Positions 17,577-27,290 are shown, numbered from the stretch's first letter. The stretch: DNA of 64,000 bases from Candidatus Cloacimonetes bacterium HGW-Cloacimonetes-3 (GCA_002840645.1 PHBO01000004.1:1-64000); one strand, 5' to 3'. The notes: generated by a model from the letters alone, not told the origin. Translations and numbers: made by a program.

Positions 17577-17669
17577 ATGAAACAGATGCTTAGAAAGGTA
17601 TATAAAATCGGGACAGATGCATGCGTTCCGGAGATGCTACTCATAAACAAAGGAGGGTACCATGGATAA
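17577..17669 (+). CDS. Possible 30-codon leader ORF overlapping the crotonase start
   Basis: ATG at 17577 has an AAGAGG ribosome-binding site. The peptide runs from MKQMLRKVYKIG to INKGGYHG and stops at 17669, overlapping the crotonase gene by eight bases in another frame. Its last codons contain the AAAGGAGGG site of the crotonase gene, so translation of the small ORF could couple to or mask it. No similarity is recognised. May be chance. Confidence 0.3.
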   Translation: MKQMLRKVYKIGTDACVPEMLLINKGGYHG

Positions 17670-18390
17670 CACCTTTATCACAGAAAGATTTATTGCACCG
17701 GGCGCAGTGCTGATAACTTTGAACGTAGAGCCAAAGAATGCACTTAATCCTGAGGCAATAAAAAACCTCACTTCCGCTTTCGATAAATATGACCAGACGC
17801 AAGAGATAGATATTATCTGCTTAACAGGATATGAGCGAGCTTTTTGCAGCGGCATGAATCTGGAAGCGTTGAGCCAGCAATCCGAAGAAGACGCCATAAA
17901 AACACTATATTTAACAGACATACTGCTGTATAAGGTCATCAGGTCCAGCAAGTTCACCATCTCTGCCATCAATGGTCATGCAGTGGGGAGCGGGGCTGTG
18001 CTTGCCCTGGCTACCGACTACCGGATTATAAACAACAACGACAAGATAAAGGTTGGTTTTCCGGAGTATCCCAAAGGTCTTACCCTGCCTGGGCTTATGC
18101 GGGAAATAGTGCAAAGAGCAGGCTTAAACAATGCACGCATGCTGCTGATGGGTGATCTCGTAACGCCACAAAGGGCGGAACAGCTTGGCTTGGTGGATGA
18201 GCTTTGTGAGTGCGACGTGCTGAAGCGTCTGGAAGAGCTTTGTGCCTTGTTTAGTTCCGGTAGCTTTAACTATAAGCAGTACAAGCAACATTTTATCAGG
18301 CAGGAGGGCTTTTCGCAGCCCCAAGCTGAAGACCCTGAATATCAAAGCGTGGTTGCTATGGTTTATTCCCTTGCGCATAAGGAACAGTAA
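17662..18390 (+). CDS. Crotonase-family protein (enoyl-CoA hydratase/isomerase-like)
   Basis: The 242-residue protein has both crotonase oxyanion-hole segments: ERAFCSGMNL (58-67) and INGHAVGSGAVLALATDYRI (103-122). GFPEYPKGL places Glu135 at the position of Glu144 of rat enoyl-CoA hydratase. By eye the second catalytic Glu (164 in rat) is Arg159, so simple hydratase activity is doubtful and another acyl-CoA reaction is possible. AAAGGAGGG precedes the ATG. It sits between rmlA and an acyltransferase in a sugar-nucleotide operon, which suggests it prepares an acyl-CoA used to decorate the amino sugar. Confidence 0.85.
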   Translation: MDNTFITERFIAPGAVLITLNVEPKNALNPEAIKNLTSAFDKYDQTQEIDIICLTGYERAFCSGMNLEALSQQSEEDAIKTLYLTDILLYKVIRSSKFTISAINGHAVGSGAVLALATDYRIINNNDKIKVGFPEYPKGLTLPGLMREIVQRAGLNNARMLLMGDLVTPQRAEQLGLVDELCECDVLKRLEELCALFSSGSFNYKQYKQHFIRQEGFSQPQAEDPEYQSVVAMVYSLAHKEQ

Positions 18391-18942
18391 GTGCCCCAGA
18401 CCAAGAAGCAACTCCGAACCGTGCGAGTGGACACCTACAAAAAAGTGGAAGTGATGCGGGAGATATACAATCAGAATCTGGACATGTTGGCTACTATTGC
18501 CCTTCCATACCGCTCCACAGAAGAACAAGTGCAGTGGTGGAAGGAAAACAGTCAGCAAGTGCGCGCATACTTGTTTGAACCCATTGGAAAACCGGGTGAG
18601 TATGTGGGATTTATTGCCCTGACGAACAGGGGAGAGTTTGTAACCCCTGTTATAGCTGTAGATAACAAGTACTGGGGCAAAGGCTATGGCTCCGAGATGC
18701 AAAGGGCATATATCAGGCTGGCTCATAAACCTCTGGCAGTTTCTCAGTTAGTTAGTAATGCCGCCATCCGTCACATCAGCAGCAAGTATGGCTCGGTTAT
18801 TGTCGGCTATGCGGATAGTCCCAATGGAGCTATAGAACTGCTTTACCATCCGGGGCAGTCCAAAGCTAATCCCGGAACAGAACACACGAAAGCCATAGTT
18901 ACCAAGTATCTGCTGGAAAAGTACAATGGGAGAGAGAAGTGA
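18391..18942 (+). CDS. GNAT-type N-acyltransferase, probably for a dTDP-amino sugar
   Basis: The 183-residue protein appears to be a GNAT. YVGFIALTNRGEFVTPVIAVDNKYWGKGYGSEMQ (split across about residues 70-105) holds a beta-strand plus a Gly-rich acyl-CoA pyrophosphate loop (KYWGKGYG). Start is GTG at 18391, right after the crotonase stop. It overlaps the FdtA-like gene by four bases. Position before the ketoisomerase and aminotransferase genes points to N-acylation of the sugar amine they make. The acyl donor could be non-acetyl given the adjacent crotonase; this is inference. Confidence 0.72.
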   Translation: MPQTKKQLRTVRVDTYKKVEVMREIYNQNLDMLATIALPYRSTEEQVQWWKENSQQVRAYLFEPIGKPGEYVGFIALTNRGEFVTPVIAVDNKYWGKGYGSEMQRAYIRLAHKPLAVSQLVSNAAIRHISSKYGSVIVGYADSPNGAIELLYHPGQSKANPGTEHTKAIVTKYLLEKYNGREK

Positions 18943-19331
18943 ATATTGAGATCAGGAAAGTAAACACCAGATTCGATACTCGCGGGAATCTATCCATTAT
19001 CGAGGCAGAGCGGGACATCCCCTTCGCGATTAAGCGTGTATTCTATATCTGGGAAAACACGGAAAACTATCCCCGGGGAGGGCATGCGCATAAGGAGTTG
19101 TTCCAGGCTTTTGTGTGTATGCGCGGTGAATCCAGATTGAAAATAACAGATGGCAAGGAAACCCGCGAAATAGTGCTGGATACACCCATCTATTGCGTAA
19201 CCGTAGCTCCGGGTTTGTGGGTGGATATAGACGGCTTTTCCCGGGATTGTGTGTTGATGGTGCTCGCTTCGGAAACCTATGACGAGAGTGACTATATCCG
19301 GGACTATGATGAGTATTTGAAGTATGTATAA
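18939..19331 (+). CDS. fdtA: dTDP-4-keto-6-deoxyhexose 3,4-ketoisomerase (FdtA/WxcM-like cupin)
   Basis: The 130-residue single-domain cupin has the family pattern [32 protein letters not shown] (His residues of the active site) and [10 protein letters not shown]. FdtA-type enzymes move the keto group of dTDP-4-keto-6-deoxyglucose from C4 to C3, so that a PLP enzyme can install a 3-amino group. Start is GTG at 18939, overlapping the previous stop. The gene overlaps the aminotransferase gene by eight bases. Product epimer (gluco, giving Qui3N, or galacto, giving Fuc3N) cannot be told from sequence by eye. Confidence 0.88.
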   Translation: MNIEIRKVNTRFDTRGNLSIIEAERDIPFAIKRVFYIWENTENYPRGGHAHKELFQAFVCMRGESRLKITDGKETREIVLDTPIYCVTVAPGLWVDIDGFSRDCVLMVLASETYDESDYIRDYDEYLKYV

Positions 19332-20478
19332 AATACCTTTCTATGATATCGGGCAAAGCTACCAAGAGCTGATGCCGGAGCTGGACGCGGCGGTTTCCAG
19401 AGTACTTAGCAAGGGCTGGTATATCCTTGGCGCAGAAGTGGCTGCCTTCGAAGCGGAATTTGCCGCCTATGTTGGAACCCGCCATTGCATTGGAGTAAGC
19501 AACGGTCTTGATGCCTTGTTCCTGGTGCTTAAGGCTTGGGGAATTGGCGAAGGGGATGAAGTAATAGTCCCTTCCAATACCTACATTGCTACCTGGCTGG
19601 CGGTTAGCTATAGCGGTGCGACGCCTGTTCCCGTGGAGCCGGATGCCCTGACCTTCAATCTGGATCCTGCTCTGCTGGAAGCAAGCATCACCCCCAAAAC
19701 AAAGGCAATAATACCCGTACATCTGTATGGAATGCCAGCAGACATGAGCATAATAACGGTTTTAGCCGCCAAATACGGGCTGAAAGTGCTGGAAGATGCA
19801 GCACAGGCGCATGGTGCAGAATACGACGGCAGGAAATGCGGAAGCCTTGGTGATGCAGCGGCATTCAGCTTTTATCCGGGCAAAAACCTTGGGGCTTTTG
19901 GAGATGGAGGGGCAATCACCACAGATGATGATGCTTTGGCTGATAAGATACGGATATTGGCAAACTATGGCTCTAAGGTAAAATACCAAAACCTCTATAA
20001 GGGCTACAACTGTCGTCTGGATGAGCTTCAAGCAGCTATCCTGAGAGTTAAGCTTCCTCATCTGGAGGCGCATAATGCCAAGCGTCACCGGATAGCAGGT
20101 GTGTATAACGGCATACACAACAAGAGTATATGGCTTCCATACTGCCAACTTGCCGCATCTGAATCAGAATCCGGGGAAATGGTATATACAATGCCGTTTT
20201 CCGGAGCTTTAGCCAAACCATGCCGGCACCAATACGTGATACGAAGTGAACATCGAACAAGGCTGGAAGCAGCACTAAATAAAGCCGGAATCGGCACCAT
20301 GATCCACTATCCCATTCCTCCGCATCAACAGGAAGCATACCGGGAAATGTCTTCCCTCAGTCTGCCCCTTGCAGTGGAGATTGCCGATACCTGCCTCAGC
20401 CTGCCCATGAATCCGTATCTTAGCATGGAAGAAGCTGCTGATATCGCCGGAATACTGGAGCATTACCAAAGGGTATGA
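19324..20478 (+). CDS. fdtB: DegT/DnrJ-type PLP aminotransferase for a 3-amino sugar (FdtB-like)
   Basis: The 384-residue enzyme has [40 protein letters not shown] and [18 protein letters not shown], in which the Lys of PGKN forms the internal aldimine with [17 protein letters not shown] is also typical of the family. It transaminates the 3-keto sugar made by the FdtA-like enzyme. With RmlA, the GNAT and the ketoisomerase it completes a dTDP-3-acylamino-3,6-dideoxyhexose route, lacking only the 4,6-dehydratase in this window. Confidence 0.92.
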   Translation: MYKIPFYDIGQSYQELMPELDAAVSRVLSKGWYILGAEVAAFEAEFAAYVGTRHCIGVSNGLDALFLVLKAWGIGEGDEVIVPSNTYIATWLAVSYSGATPVPVEPDALTFNLDPALLEASITPKTKAIIPVHLYGMPADMSIITVLAAKYGLKVLEDAAQAHGAEYDGRKCGSLGDAAAFSFYPGKNLGAFGDGGAITTDDDALADKIRILANYGSKVKYQNLYKGYNCRLDELQAAILRVKLPHLEAHNAKRHRIAGVYNGIHNKSIWLPYCQLAASESESGEMVYTMPFSGALAKPCRHQYVIRSEHRTRLEAALNKAGIGTMIHYPIPPHQQEAYREMSSLSLPLAVEIADTCLSLPMNPYLSMEEAADIAGILEHYQRV

Positions 20479-20858
20479 ATATCAGGTCTTTCCTGCGCTT
20501 TTCCGGGGTGGGCGTGTTTATCACCCTGCTTTCAATGCTGATGTTGTTTGTGTGTTTGCAGGTATTGGGCACTCCTTTGCAGCTTACTTATGTTGCCACA
20601 TATCTTATTACCGTGTTTTTATCCTATACCCTGAACCGCCTGTTCACCTTCCGAAGTGCTTATTCAAAAGCTACGATGCTGCGCTACTACCTGGTTTACC
20701 TCTCGGGAATGATATTGGGGATGGCTCTGCTGTACGTTTTTAAAAAGCTGTTCACCTATCCTAACTGGGTGATATCCTATATGGTTATCCCCTTCACCTT
20801 GCTAAACAATTACTTCTGGTCTGCCAAAGTATTCAAACCCAAAGGGGAGAAAATATGA
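20475..20858 (+). CDS. GtrA-family membrane protein
   Basis: A small (127 aa), four-helix membrane protein of the GtrA family ([39 protein letters not shown]). GtrA-like proteins are thought to help flip polyprenyl-phosphate-linked sugars or partner a GT2 enzyme. Here a GT2 gene follows with a four-base overlap, the classical pairing. NRLFTFR is the most conserved motif. Confidence 0.9.
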   Translation: MNIRSFLRFSGVGVFITLLSMLMLFVCLQVLGTPLQLTYVATYLITVFLSYTLNRLFTFRSAYSKATMLRYYLVYLSGMILGMALLYVFKKLFTYPNWVISYMVIPFTLLNNYFWSAKVFKPKGEKI

Positions 20859-21796
20859 GGAACGGTTTGTTTTCGGTTATTTTGCTTTCTTACTACAGCG
20901 GTGCACGCATTCCCGCAGTTTATGAGAAGCTTGCCGCCTGCTTCAAAAAGGAAGAGATAGATTTCGAATTTATCGTTATAGACGATGGCTCCGAGGACGA
21001 TTCGTACCAAATCGCCAAACTTCTGGAGCAGCAGCACAGCAATGTACAAGCCTTTAGGTTAAGCCGAAACTACAGCTCTCATTATGCCATATTTGCAGGT
21101 CTTACAGTGGTAGACGGACAATTGGTTAGCATCATGCCGGATGACTGGCAGACTCCCTTAGAGGCATATATAAAGATGTACCGCGAGTGGCAAAGTGGTG
21201 CGCAGGTGATTATCCCCTTCCGCAGCAAGCGCAGTGATGGCTTTTTTAACGAGTTCTTTGCGCGCAGTTATTATTTTCTGATGAATAAGTTATCGGATGT
21301 AAGTTTCCCTCCTTTGGGAGCGGATATTTTTGCCATAGACAGAGAGCTGGTGGACATCGTCAATGAACGCATTCACCCTATCAATACATCTGCCATTATC
21401 GAAGTTATGCGCCTTGGTTTCAATCCGGTGTATATCCCTTACGAGCGTCCCTCCGGCAAGGGGCACAAATCCCGCTGGACATTTAAGAAGAAGGTGCGGC
21501 TTTTCAAGGATACATTCTATGCCTCCTCTGCATTCCCTATCAGGATGATTACTTGGGTGGGCGGCGGATCGTTTATCATGTCCCTCGTGGTGATTGTTAT
21601 CTCGATAATTCTGAAGCTAATGGGAGAAGATCAGCTTGGTGGCTTCCGGGTACCGGGCTGGACAACCACGCTGATCATTATGTCCTTCTTTTGCGGCTTG
21701 ATTCTGCTATCCATTAGTGTACTGGCGGAATATCTGCTGCGTGTATTCGACGAGGTGAAGAACCGCCCCGGCTACATCATCCGCAAGGACAAATAA
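20855..21796 (+). CDS. GT2 glycosyltransferase, polyprenyl-phosphate sugar synthase type
   Basis: The 313-residue protein has an N-terminal GT-A domain (FEFIVIDDGSEDDSYQIA, RLSRNYSSHYAI, SIMPDDWQTP) and two C-terminal transmembrane helices after residue 225 (MITWVGGGSFIMSLVVIVIS and a second). This is the DPM1/GtrB/ArnC layout. It would make undecaprenyl-phosphate-sugar for a membrane GT-C enzyme, the likely candidate being the 561-residue membrane protein encoded next. Overlaps gtrA-like by four bases. Confidence 0.88.
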   Translation: MRNGLFSVILLSYYSGARIPAVYEKLAACFKKEEIDFEFIVIDDGSEDDSYQIAKLLEQQHSNVQAFRLSRNYSSHYAIFAGLTVVDGQLVSIMPDDWQTPLEAYIKMYREWQSGAQVIIPFRSKRSDGFFNEFFARSYYFLMNKLSDVSFPPLGADIFAIDRELVDIVNERIHPINTSAIIEVMRLGFNPVYIPYERPSGKGHKSRWTFKKKVRLFKDTFYASSAFPIRMITWVGGGSFIMSLVVIVISIILKLMGEDQLGGFRVPGWTTTLIIMSFFCGLILLSISVLAEYLLRVFDEVKNRPGYIIRKDK

Positions 21797-21807
21797 GGCA
21801 AACAGAA

Positions 21808-23493
21808 GTGTCCATTTCTCTGCGTATGAAACTGTTAACAGCCGTTATAATTATCGCTTCCCTGCTGGTTTTGATCTGGGGCTTTGACAAAGCCTTTGAT
21901 TTTACTGATGCGGGCTATTACCTCTTAAGGTATCAGGATAATCAGCCCCTGGAATTCGGCGGACACATGTACGAGCATGTGCTGGTGCGGGCAGTTTTGC
22001 CAGCCAACATGCGCAAGGTAATCCCCTTACGTTTTATTGGGTTGTTAATCAATTTGCTGAGCTCTGTGTGCCTTAGCCTTGCCATTACAAATGTCTTAAA
22101 AAGGTGGAAAGGGCTTTCGCATGGCTTCCCGTTTGTTTTCCTTATGGTTTTCAGCGGGCTGGTGTTCTCTTATGCGGGTTCACCCAGCGAGCTTTCCTAT
22201 AACAGCCTGAACCAGTTTTTCCTAATTTCAGGTTCAGCTTGGTTAGTGCTGGCGGTTGGAGGTGGCGAAAAATATAAGCTGCTCTATGCAGCCGCAGCGG
22301 GGGCGATGCTTAGCGTTTGTGTGCTCGTTAAGCTGCCGACCGGATTGGGTGCTGCGGCGATCGGGAGCGTTATGATCCTGCTATCCGACAAGAAACGCGG
22401 TTGGGCATTGCTTATTTTCTGGATGGCGGGTGCTGCGGTTCTGGGAGCTGTGGCATTGCTGCTTAAGCCAAGCTTTATCACTTACTATGCAAATTACTAT
22501 CAGTACCTGAGCAAATACATTATTTATGATGCTGATCTGCTGATCAAATCACTGAAAGATATAGTGTTTATCAATATTAATGTGCTGTGGAAAGCGTCAT
22601 TGGTTATCCTTTGTGCCCGCTTCGCACAAATTGCGCGTAAGCCCACTCTAAAAGTATTATTGTACTATGCCGCGATATGTATTGCCGGGATATTTGTAAT
22701 CCTGCGTACCGCGCATCACATGCAAGGGCAGATGCTGATGTCGGACTTTATTTTATTCTTCGGGTATGTTTTGTGCGGCTATGCAATTTTTATCTACCGG
22801 AGCAAATCCCCACCGACGATAAGCGGGTGTATCTGCTATATCAAGGATAACTTAGGCTATCTTACCATTGTTATTATGCTGGTTTTCCTTCCCTACCTGG
22901 GTGCCCTGGGTTCGTCTAACCCGCTGAACTGGGGTGCAAAGTTTTATTATGCATCACTGATGGGCGGGGTAGCGATGATAGCGATGCTTTCTCTTTCCAC
23001 GAAAGCACAGAAACTAACTCTGCTGTTGGCTGTTTATCTGAGCGTAGCAGGCTTGTTTCAGTATGTTCAGCATCCATACCGTTCTCAACCGCTGTACCTG
23101 CACAATAACAACTTCAGGGGCATAAAATACGACTATCACAAATGGGCTTTCCTGCATCAAACCGAGACAATTCTTAACAGATACGGCTTCCGGGCTGAAC
23201 AAGGTATGATTGCTGTTTACAAAAACCCGGGCTTGGCATATCTCTTTGGCAGTTTCCAGCCGGGGAGCGTGCTATGGTCAAAGGAAACGGAAGACCTGTA
23301 TTTTGCCATTCTTGATAAGAGCAAGGTAGAAATGATGCCGGTCATCTTAAGCATTGGTCAGGAACTGAGTGTGGAGTTTAGCGCTAAGCTGAATGCTGCA
23401 ATGAAGATAGACTTTTACAGGGATTACCATTTAACCGCAAAATACCCTTATTACGAACCGGGCATTTCGGTATTCGTGTATTTTCCCAATTAA
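21808..23493 (+). CDS. Polytopic membrane protein, probable GT-C-type glycosyltransferase
   Basis: The 561-residue protein has about ten to twelve hydrophobic segments and a soluble C-terminal part from about residue 425. FDFTDAGYYLLRYQDN (near residue 30) places an acidic residue in the first extracytoplasmic loop, as in GT-C enzymes such as ArnT. I see no other family motif. It follows the GtrA/GT2 pair, the usual partners of a GT-C enzyme that uses polyprenyl-phosphate sugars. Start is GTG at 21808; the ribosome-binding site is weak. Function is inferred from context. Confidence 0.6.
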   Translation: MSISLRMKLLTAVIIIASLLVLIWGFDKAFDFTDAGYYLLRYQDNQPLEFGGHMYEHVLVRAVLPANMRKVIPLRFIGLLINLLSSVCLSLAITNVLKRWKGLSHGFPFVFLMVFSGLVFSYAGSPSELSYNSLNQFFLISGSAWLVLAVGGGEKYKLLYAAAAGAMLSVCVLVKLPTGLGAAAIGSVMILLSDKKRGWALLIFWMAGAAVLGAVALLLKPSFITYYANYYQYLSKYIIYDADLLIKSLKDIVFININVLWKASLVILCARFAQIARKPTLKVLLYYAAICIAGIFVILRTAHHMQGQMLMSDFILFFGYVLCGYAIFIYRSKSPPTISGCICYIKDNLGYLTIVIMLVFLPYLGALGSSNPLNWGAKFYYASLMGGVAMIAMLSLSTKAQKLTLLLAVYLSVAGLFQYVQHPYRSQPLYLHNNNFRGIKYDYHKWAFLHQTETILNRYGFRAEQGMIAVYKNPGLAYLFGSFQPGSVLWSKETEDLYFAILDKSKVEMMPVILSIGQELSVEFSAKLNAAMKIDFYRDYHLTAKYPYYEPGISVFVYFPN

Positions 23494-24172
23494 CCTGAAA
23501 ACTACTCTTCAGTTTTCCCATGAAAACCAATTAGCAGCCTTGCTTGCAGCTCTTAAACACCCCGAAACCATCCCATAACCCTCCCGTATCGGATACGGGA
23601 GGGTTATGGGATAGTTAACTGTAGCATACACGTAAACTCCATATAGACACTAAGCTTTATCCAAAGCTTTATCCAAACACATTTGCGGCAGGAATAACAG
23701 GAAAATTTCATTGACAGTATAGGGCAGATTATCATCATGGCGCAAGCTATAAAACTGAAGAGCGAGAAAATGAGTTATAATGATAGAAGCATTTGATAAT
23801 AAAGCAGATACCTATGCCAAAGCTCCGTGCAATATTTCATCACAGAAAACTGTTGCATACCATTGTGGAGTAGTTCAAAAGTCCATTTCTTCATTTTCAT
23901 TATTTAGCTTCCAGCAATTCAGGTTTAAAACAATAAATTCAGGATCACTATCATTTAACAAACTTAGACTGGTGTTAGTGTAACTGTATCCTGCCACAGT
24001 CTTATGAGCTGTTCGCATAAGCGATGGGGCGGAGCTGTGTCATGCAGATTCAGGCGAAATGCTCTGATACATTGAAATTTAATCACTTGAAGAGCTTGTT
24101 TGAGTTGCAGTGTTTATCTACTACTCTATGAAAACAACAAATTGGGATATTATCAAAATGAGAGAGGAAACA
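23494..24172. other. Gap of about 680 bases without a convincing gene
   Basis: Contains the family A palindrome at 23566-23616 and a hairpin CTTATG/CATAAG at about 24001-24021 without a T tract. Base composition becomes AT-rich from about 23620, marking the left border of the AT-rich polysaccharide block. A 67-codon frame at 23780-23983 has no support. Confidence 0.5.
23566..23616. repeat. Intergenic palindrome, family A
   Basis: TCCCATAACCCTCCCGTATC (23571-23590) is matched by its exact complement at 23592-23611 around a single G. The arms extend five more bases with one mismatch. The core CCCTCCCGTATC is shared with 44179-44232 and 59436-59487. Confidence 0.85.
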
Positions 24173-25678
24173 ATGCTGAAAATCAACCTAACACAACCTT
24201 TGGTATACGGCACCCAGTTTAAGCCGTTGTCTACTACTTTGCATTGTATTCTATTGATGTGTCTAACACTTCTGATTTCAAGTTGTAATAAACCAACTGA
24301 GAACCAAAATGTTAGCATATCAGGATCGGTTACATTAATTAACGACAGCAATGACCCAACGCTCAATCCATTGGATTTCTCAGGGGTTACGGTTGCATTG
24401 TATGATCAAGCAATATTAGACACAACGATAGTTCGAATCAATCATGATTATCAAAATATTGGAGTCCAGATTTCACAAGAAACTGAATTCGACCATAGAT
24501 ATCAGAGTCCAATTGCTGTAACGACAACCACCTCAGATGGGAAATATGTACTAAACAACATACCGGTAGGAATTTACAACATGGTGTTTTTCAAGCAAAG
24601 ATGGTCAATTGTATACAAGTACAATGTAAATGCACAGCGTCAAAACGGATCCAATAATATGGGGGCAGAAGAAATATTTCCCGCTGAGGAGGTAAGCGGG
24701 TTTGTAAACAGTGCGTTTACTTTTCAGGATAATCGAACATATTTTATTGCAAACGACACATCATTCTTAGATCAAGCTATTTTTCAAACAGGATCAGTTA
24801 TTATGGTTAACAGTGGAGTTTCAGTCACTTTCTATGACACAGTTACAACAATAAATGGTGAAACAAATCAAAAGTTCTGGAGAATCTGTTCAAGTTACAA
24901 TGCATATTCTAGCGAAACAACCCAGTTATCATCTGCAAACTATTTCAACTCGGTTTCATATAGGGGCGATAATGTTAGTATCAATAATGGACTATTCCGT
25001 CATGTCAGTAATGGAATAATTATTGCAGCACAGAATGCTCATGTACACGACATAGACTTGAAAGACTTTGACTCAGGAGTATTGTTCGACAATTCGCAAT
25101 GTAGCATAGATAAGGTTAATATAAGATCTGGCAATATTAGAGGTATTCAAGCTCTAAGTATAGATGATTCTTTATCAATCTCCAACAGTATTATTTATAA
25201 AAACTCAGATGGACTCATAATCTATACAGGTGGAGGGTTTTTAGTAAGCAATACGTTCTTCTATGACAATGAAACTGCCATTCGTCCTGAAAATTGCACT
25301 GGGGTTATTCAAAACAACAACTTTGAGCTGAACTCTGTTGATATTCTGCAGTACCTATCAAATTGCCAGATTTTAAAAAATAACTTTTATTTCTCCAAGG
25401 GTTTATCTATAAGGCCCCGCAGCTTTGCCCTCATTAATTACAATAACTTCTATAAAACGGGGCAATATTTTATCAATATCCGTAGGTTGGATGGAAGCCA
25501 CACGTATGTACAAGCGAACGTCGATGCTAAGCAGAACTATTGGAATGTAACAAATATTGATGACTATATTTTGGACGCTAGTGATAATGTAAATTATCCC
25601 GGTCAAGAATGCCCATATTTTGTTATTACAACCAATCGCCTAAGTAATCCAAACACTTCTGCCGGTATACTTAACTAA
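24173..25678 (+). CDS. Lipoprotein with a parallel beta-helix domain
   Basis: Start is taken as the ATG at 24173, which has GAGAGGA upstream; the frame is open to a GTG at 24110. The leader ends in LTLLISSC, a lipobox. Residues of about 45-150 look like a carboxypeptidase-regulatory-like Ig domain (SISGSVTL, TTSDGKYVLNNIPVGIYNMV). From about 200 to the end, repeated short strands with Asn ladders (ISNSIIYKNSDGLIIY, IQNNNFELNSV) form a right-handed beta-helix of the NosD/pectate-lyase type. Such folds bind or cut polysaccharides. It opens the AT-rich block, so a role in handling the exported polymer is possible. Confidence 0.78.
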   Translation: MLKINLTQPLVYGTQFKPLSTTLHCILLMCLTLLISSCNKPTENQNVSISGSVTLINDSNDPTLNPLDFSGVTVALYDQAILDTTIVRINHDYQNIGVQISQETEFDHRYQSPIAVTTTTSDGKYVLNNIPVGIYNMVFFKQRWSIVYKYNVNAQRQNGSNNMGAEEIFPAEEVSGFVNSAFTFQDNRTYFIANDTSFLDQAIFQTGSVIMVNSGVSVTFYDTVTTINGETNQKFWRICSSYNAYSSETTQLSSANYFNSVSYRGDNVSINNGLFRHVSNGIIIAAQNAHVHDIDLKDFDSGVLFDNSQCSIDKVNIRSGNIRGIQALSIDDSLSISNSIIYKNSDGLIIYTGGGFLVSNTFFYDNETAIRPENCTGVIQNNNFELNSVDILQYLSNCQILKNNFYFSKGLSIRPRSFALINYNNFYKTGQYFINIRRLDGSHTYVQANVDAKQNYWNVTNIDDYILDASDNVNYPGQECPYFVITTNRLSNPNTSAGILN

Positions 25679-25820
25679 GATAAGTGGATAGAGTTTGTTG
25701 ATGAGAACATTAGGTTGGTGCGGTGATAATGGTGGAAATAGCAATGATGACACTTTCACTTTAACGCTATTGTGTGTATTTCAGTTAGTAATTTGATGCT
25801 AAGCATTTAATCTATTATTA

Positions 25821-27290
25821 ATGAGTTTAAGAACTAAAACCATAACTGGCTTGAAATGGAGCTTTACGGATAATGCTGTAAACCAAATAATTCAGTTTTC
25901 TGTAGGAATAGTGTTAGCCAGATTACTAAGTCCTTCAGAATACGGCATTATCGGCATGATGATGGTTTTTATATCCGTCTCTAAAGCTTTTGTAGATAGC
26001 GGCTTTACAGAAGCGCTAATAAGAAAGCAGAATTGCACTGATGCTGATTACAACACCATGTTTTATTCAAATATCGCCATGGGACTCATTACTTTCACGA
26101 TCTTATTTTTTGCATCAGGTGCTATTTCATCCTTTTATAATATACCAGAGCTCAAGCTACTTGGAAAGATCATGGCGTTAAATTTGATAATTAACTCGTT
26201 TGGATTTGTTGAAACAGCGATGTTAGTTAAGAAAATGAATTTCCGTCTACAAACAAAAATATCGCTGATTGCGACGGTAAGCTCTGGATTTGTCGCGATA
26301 TTGCTGGCATATTTAGGCTTTGGTTACTGGAGCTTGGTAGTAAAAACGATAATGGAGAACTTAGTTCGGGTTTCTTTATTGCATTTATTGCAATCATGGC
26401 GCCCGAGAATTCAATATAGTATAGACTCGTGCAAAGAACTATTGAGTTTTGGAATTAGGATAATGGCAGCAGGAATAATAGGTGTTTTGTTCGAAAATCT
26501 ATACAAGCTTGTTATCGGAAAGTACTTTTCGGCAAAAGAGCTTGGACTCTATACTCGCGCAGAACAGTTTGCTAACTTGCCTTCCAAGAATCTGGAACTA
26601 ACAGCACAGAGAGTTACCTATCCCGTTCTATCAAGTATTGCCGGTGATGATGCCAAACTGAAAGCAGGTTACAAGAAGATAATCAAACTATCGTTCTTTA
26701 TCACTAGCACGTTGATGCTTTTTCTGATGACAACATCCCGAGAAGTTGTTTTGATTATGGTTGGCGATAAATGGTCGTCAATGATACCTTATCTCCAAAT
26801 CATGTGCATCTCTGGCACTTTATATCCTTTACAGTCGCTGACACTAAATATTCTAAAAGTAAAAAACCGCCCCGACCTGTATTTGAGGCTGGAAATTATT
26901 AAAAAGATACTAGTTATACCGATTGTAGTCATTGGAATCTATTTTGGTTTGGTAGTGCTTTTGTGGGGAATGGTTTTTAACGTGCTCGTAGCTTATTTAC
27001 TGAATACAATATGGTCAGCCAAGTTGATAGATTACTCCACAGGTGAACAGCTCAAAGATATACTTCCGACGATTATCTATAATGCTATCATGGTTGGTAT
27101 TGTCTTTCTATCAGGGTTGTATCTTTCACTCCCCCTCATACTGTCCTTTACAATCAAATTCATTATTGCCATTGGTTATATTGTGTTAACCGGATATGCT
27201 TTTAAAAGGCCTGAGTTTCTTGAAGTAAAAGGTATTCTTTTCGATCAAATCCGATGTTACCTGAATATGCGAAAAATTAAAGCGAGCTAA
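25821..27290 (+). CDS. Wzx-type polysaccharide flippase (PST family)
   Basis: The 489-residue membrane protein has about 12-14 hydrophobic segments. GLKWSFTDNAVNQIIQFSVG, the LARLLSPSEYGIIGMMMVF pattern and LGLYTRAEQFANLPSKNLE are characteristic of the WzxC/lipopolysaccharide-exporter branch of MATE-like flippases. It would move the undecaprenyl-linked repeat unit across the inner membrane. Followed two bases later by the polymerase-like gene. No strong ribosome-binding site is visible. No ABC-type polysaccharide exporter is present in the window, so the locus is Wzx/Wzy type. Confidence 0.9.
   Translation: MSLRTKTITGLKWSFTDNAVNQIIQFSVGIVLARLLSPSEYGIIGMMMVFISVSKAFVDSGFTEALIRKQNCTDADYNTMFYSNIAMGLITFTILFFASGAISSFYNIPELKLLGKIMALNLIINSFGFVETAMLVKKMNFRLQTKISLIATVSSGFVAILLAYLGFGYWSLVVKTIMENLVRVSLLHLLQSWRPRIQYSIDSCKELLSFGIRIMAAGIIGVLFENLYKLVIGKYFSAKELGLYTRAEQFANLPSKNLELTAQRVTYPVLSSIAGDDAKLKAGYKKIIKLSFFITSTLMLFLMTTSREVVLIMVGDKWSSMIPYLQIMCISGTLYPLQSLTLNILKVKNRPDLYLRLEIIKKILVIPIVVIGIYFGLVVLLWGMVFNVLVAYLLNTIWSAKLIDYSTGEQLKDILPTIIYNAIMVGIVFLSGLYLSLPLILSFTIKFIIAIGYIVLTGYAFKRPEFLEVKGILFDQIRCYLNMRKIKAS

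Noticed and set aside
23780-23983. 67-codon plus-strand frame in the gap before the beta-helix lipoprotein
   Set aside because: Weak ribosome-binding context, no recognisable domain, biased low-complexity composition; more likely chance in AT-rich DNA.
24001-24021. CTTATG/CATAAG hairpin as a terminator
   Set aside because: No T tract follows and the loop is long; treated as a chance hairpin.
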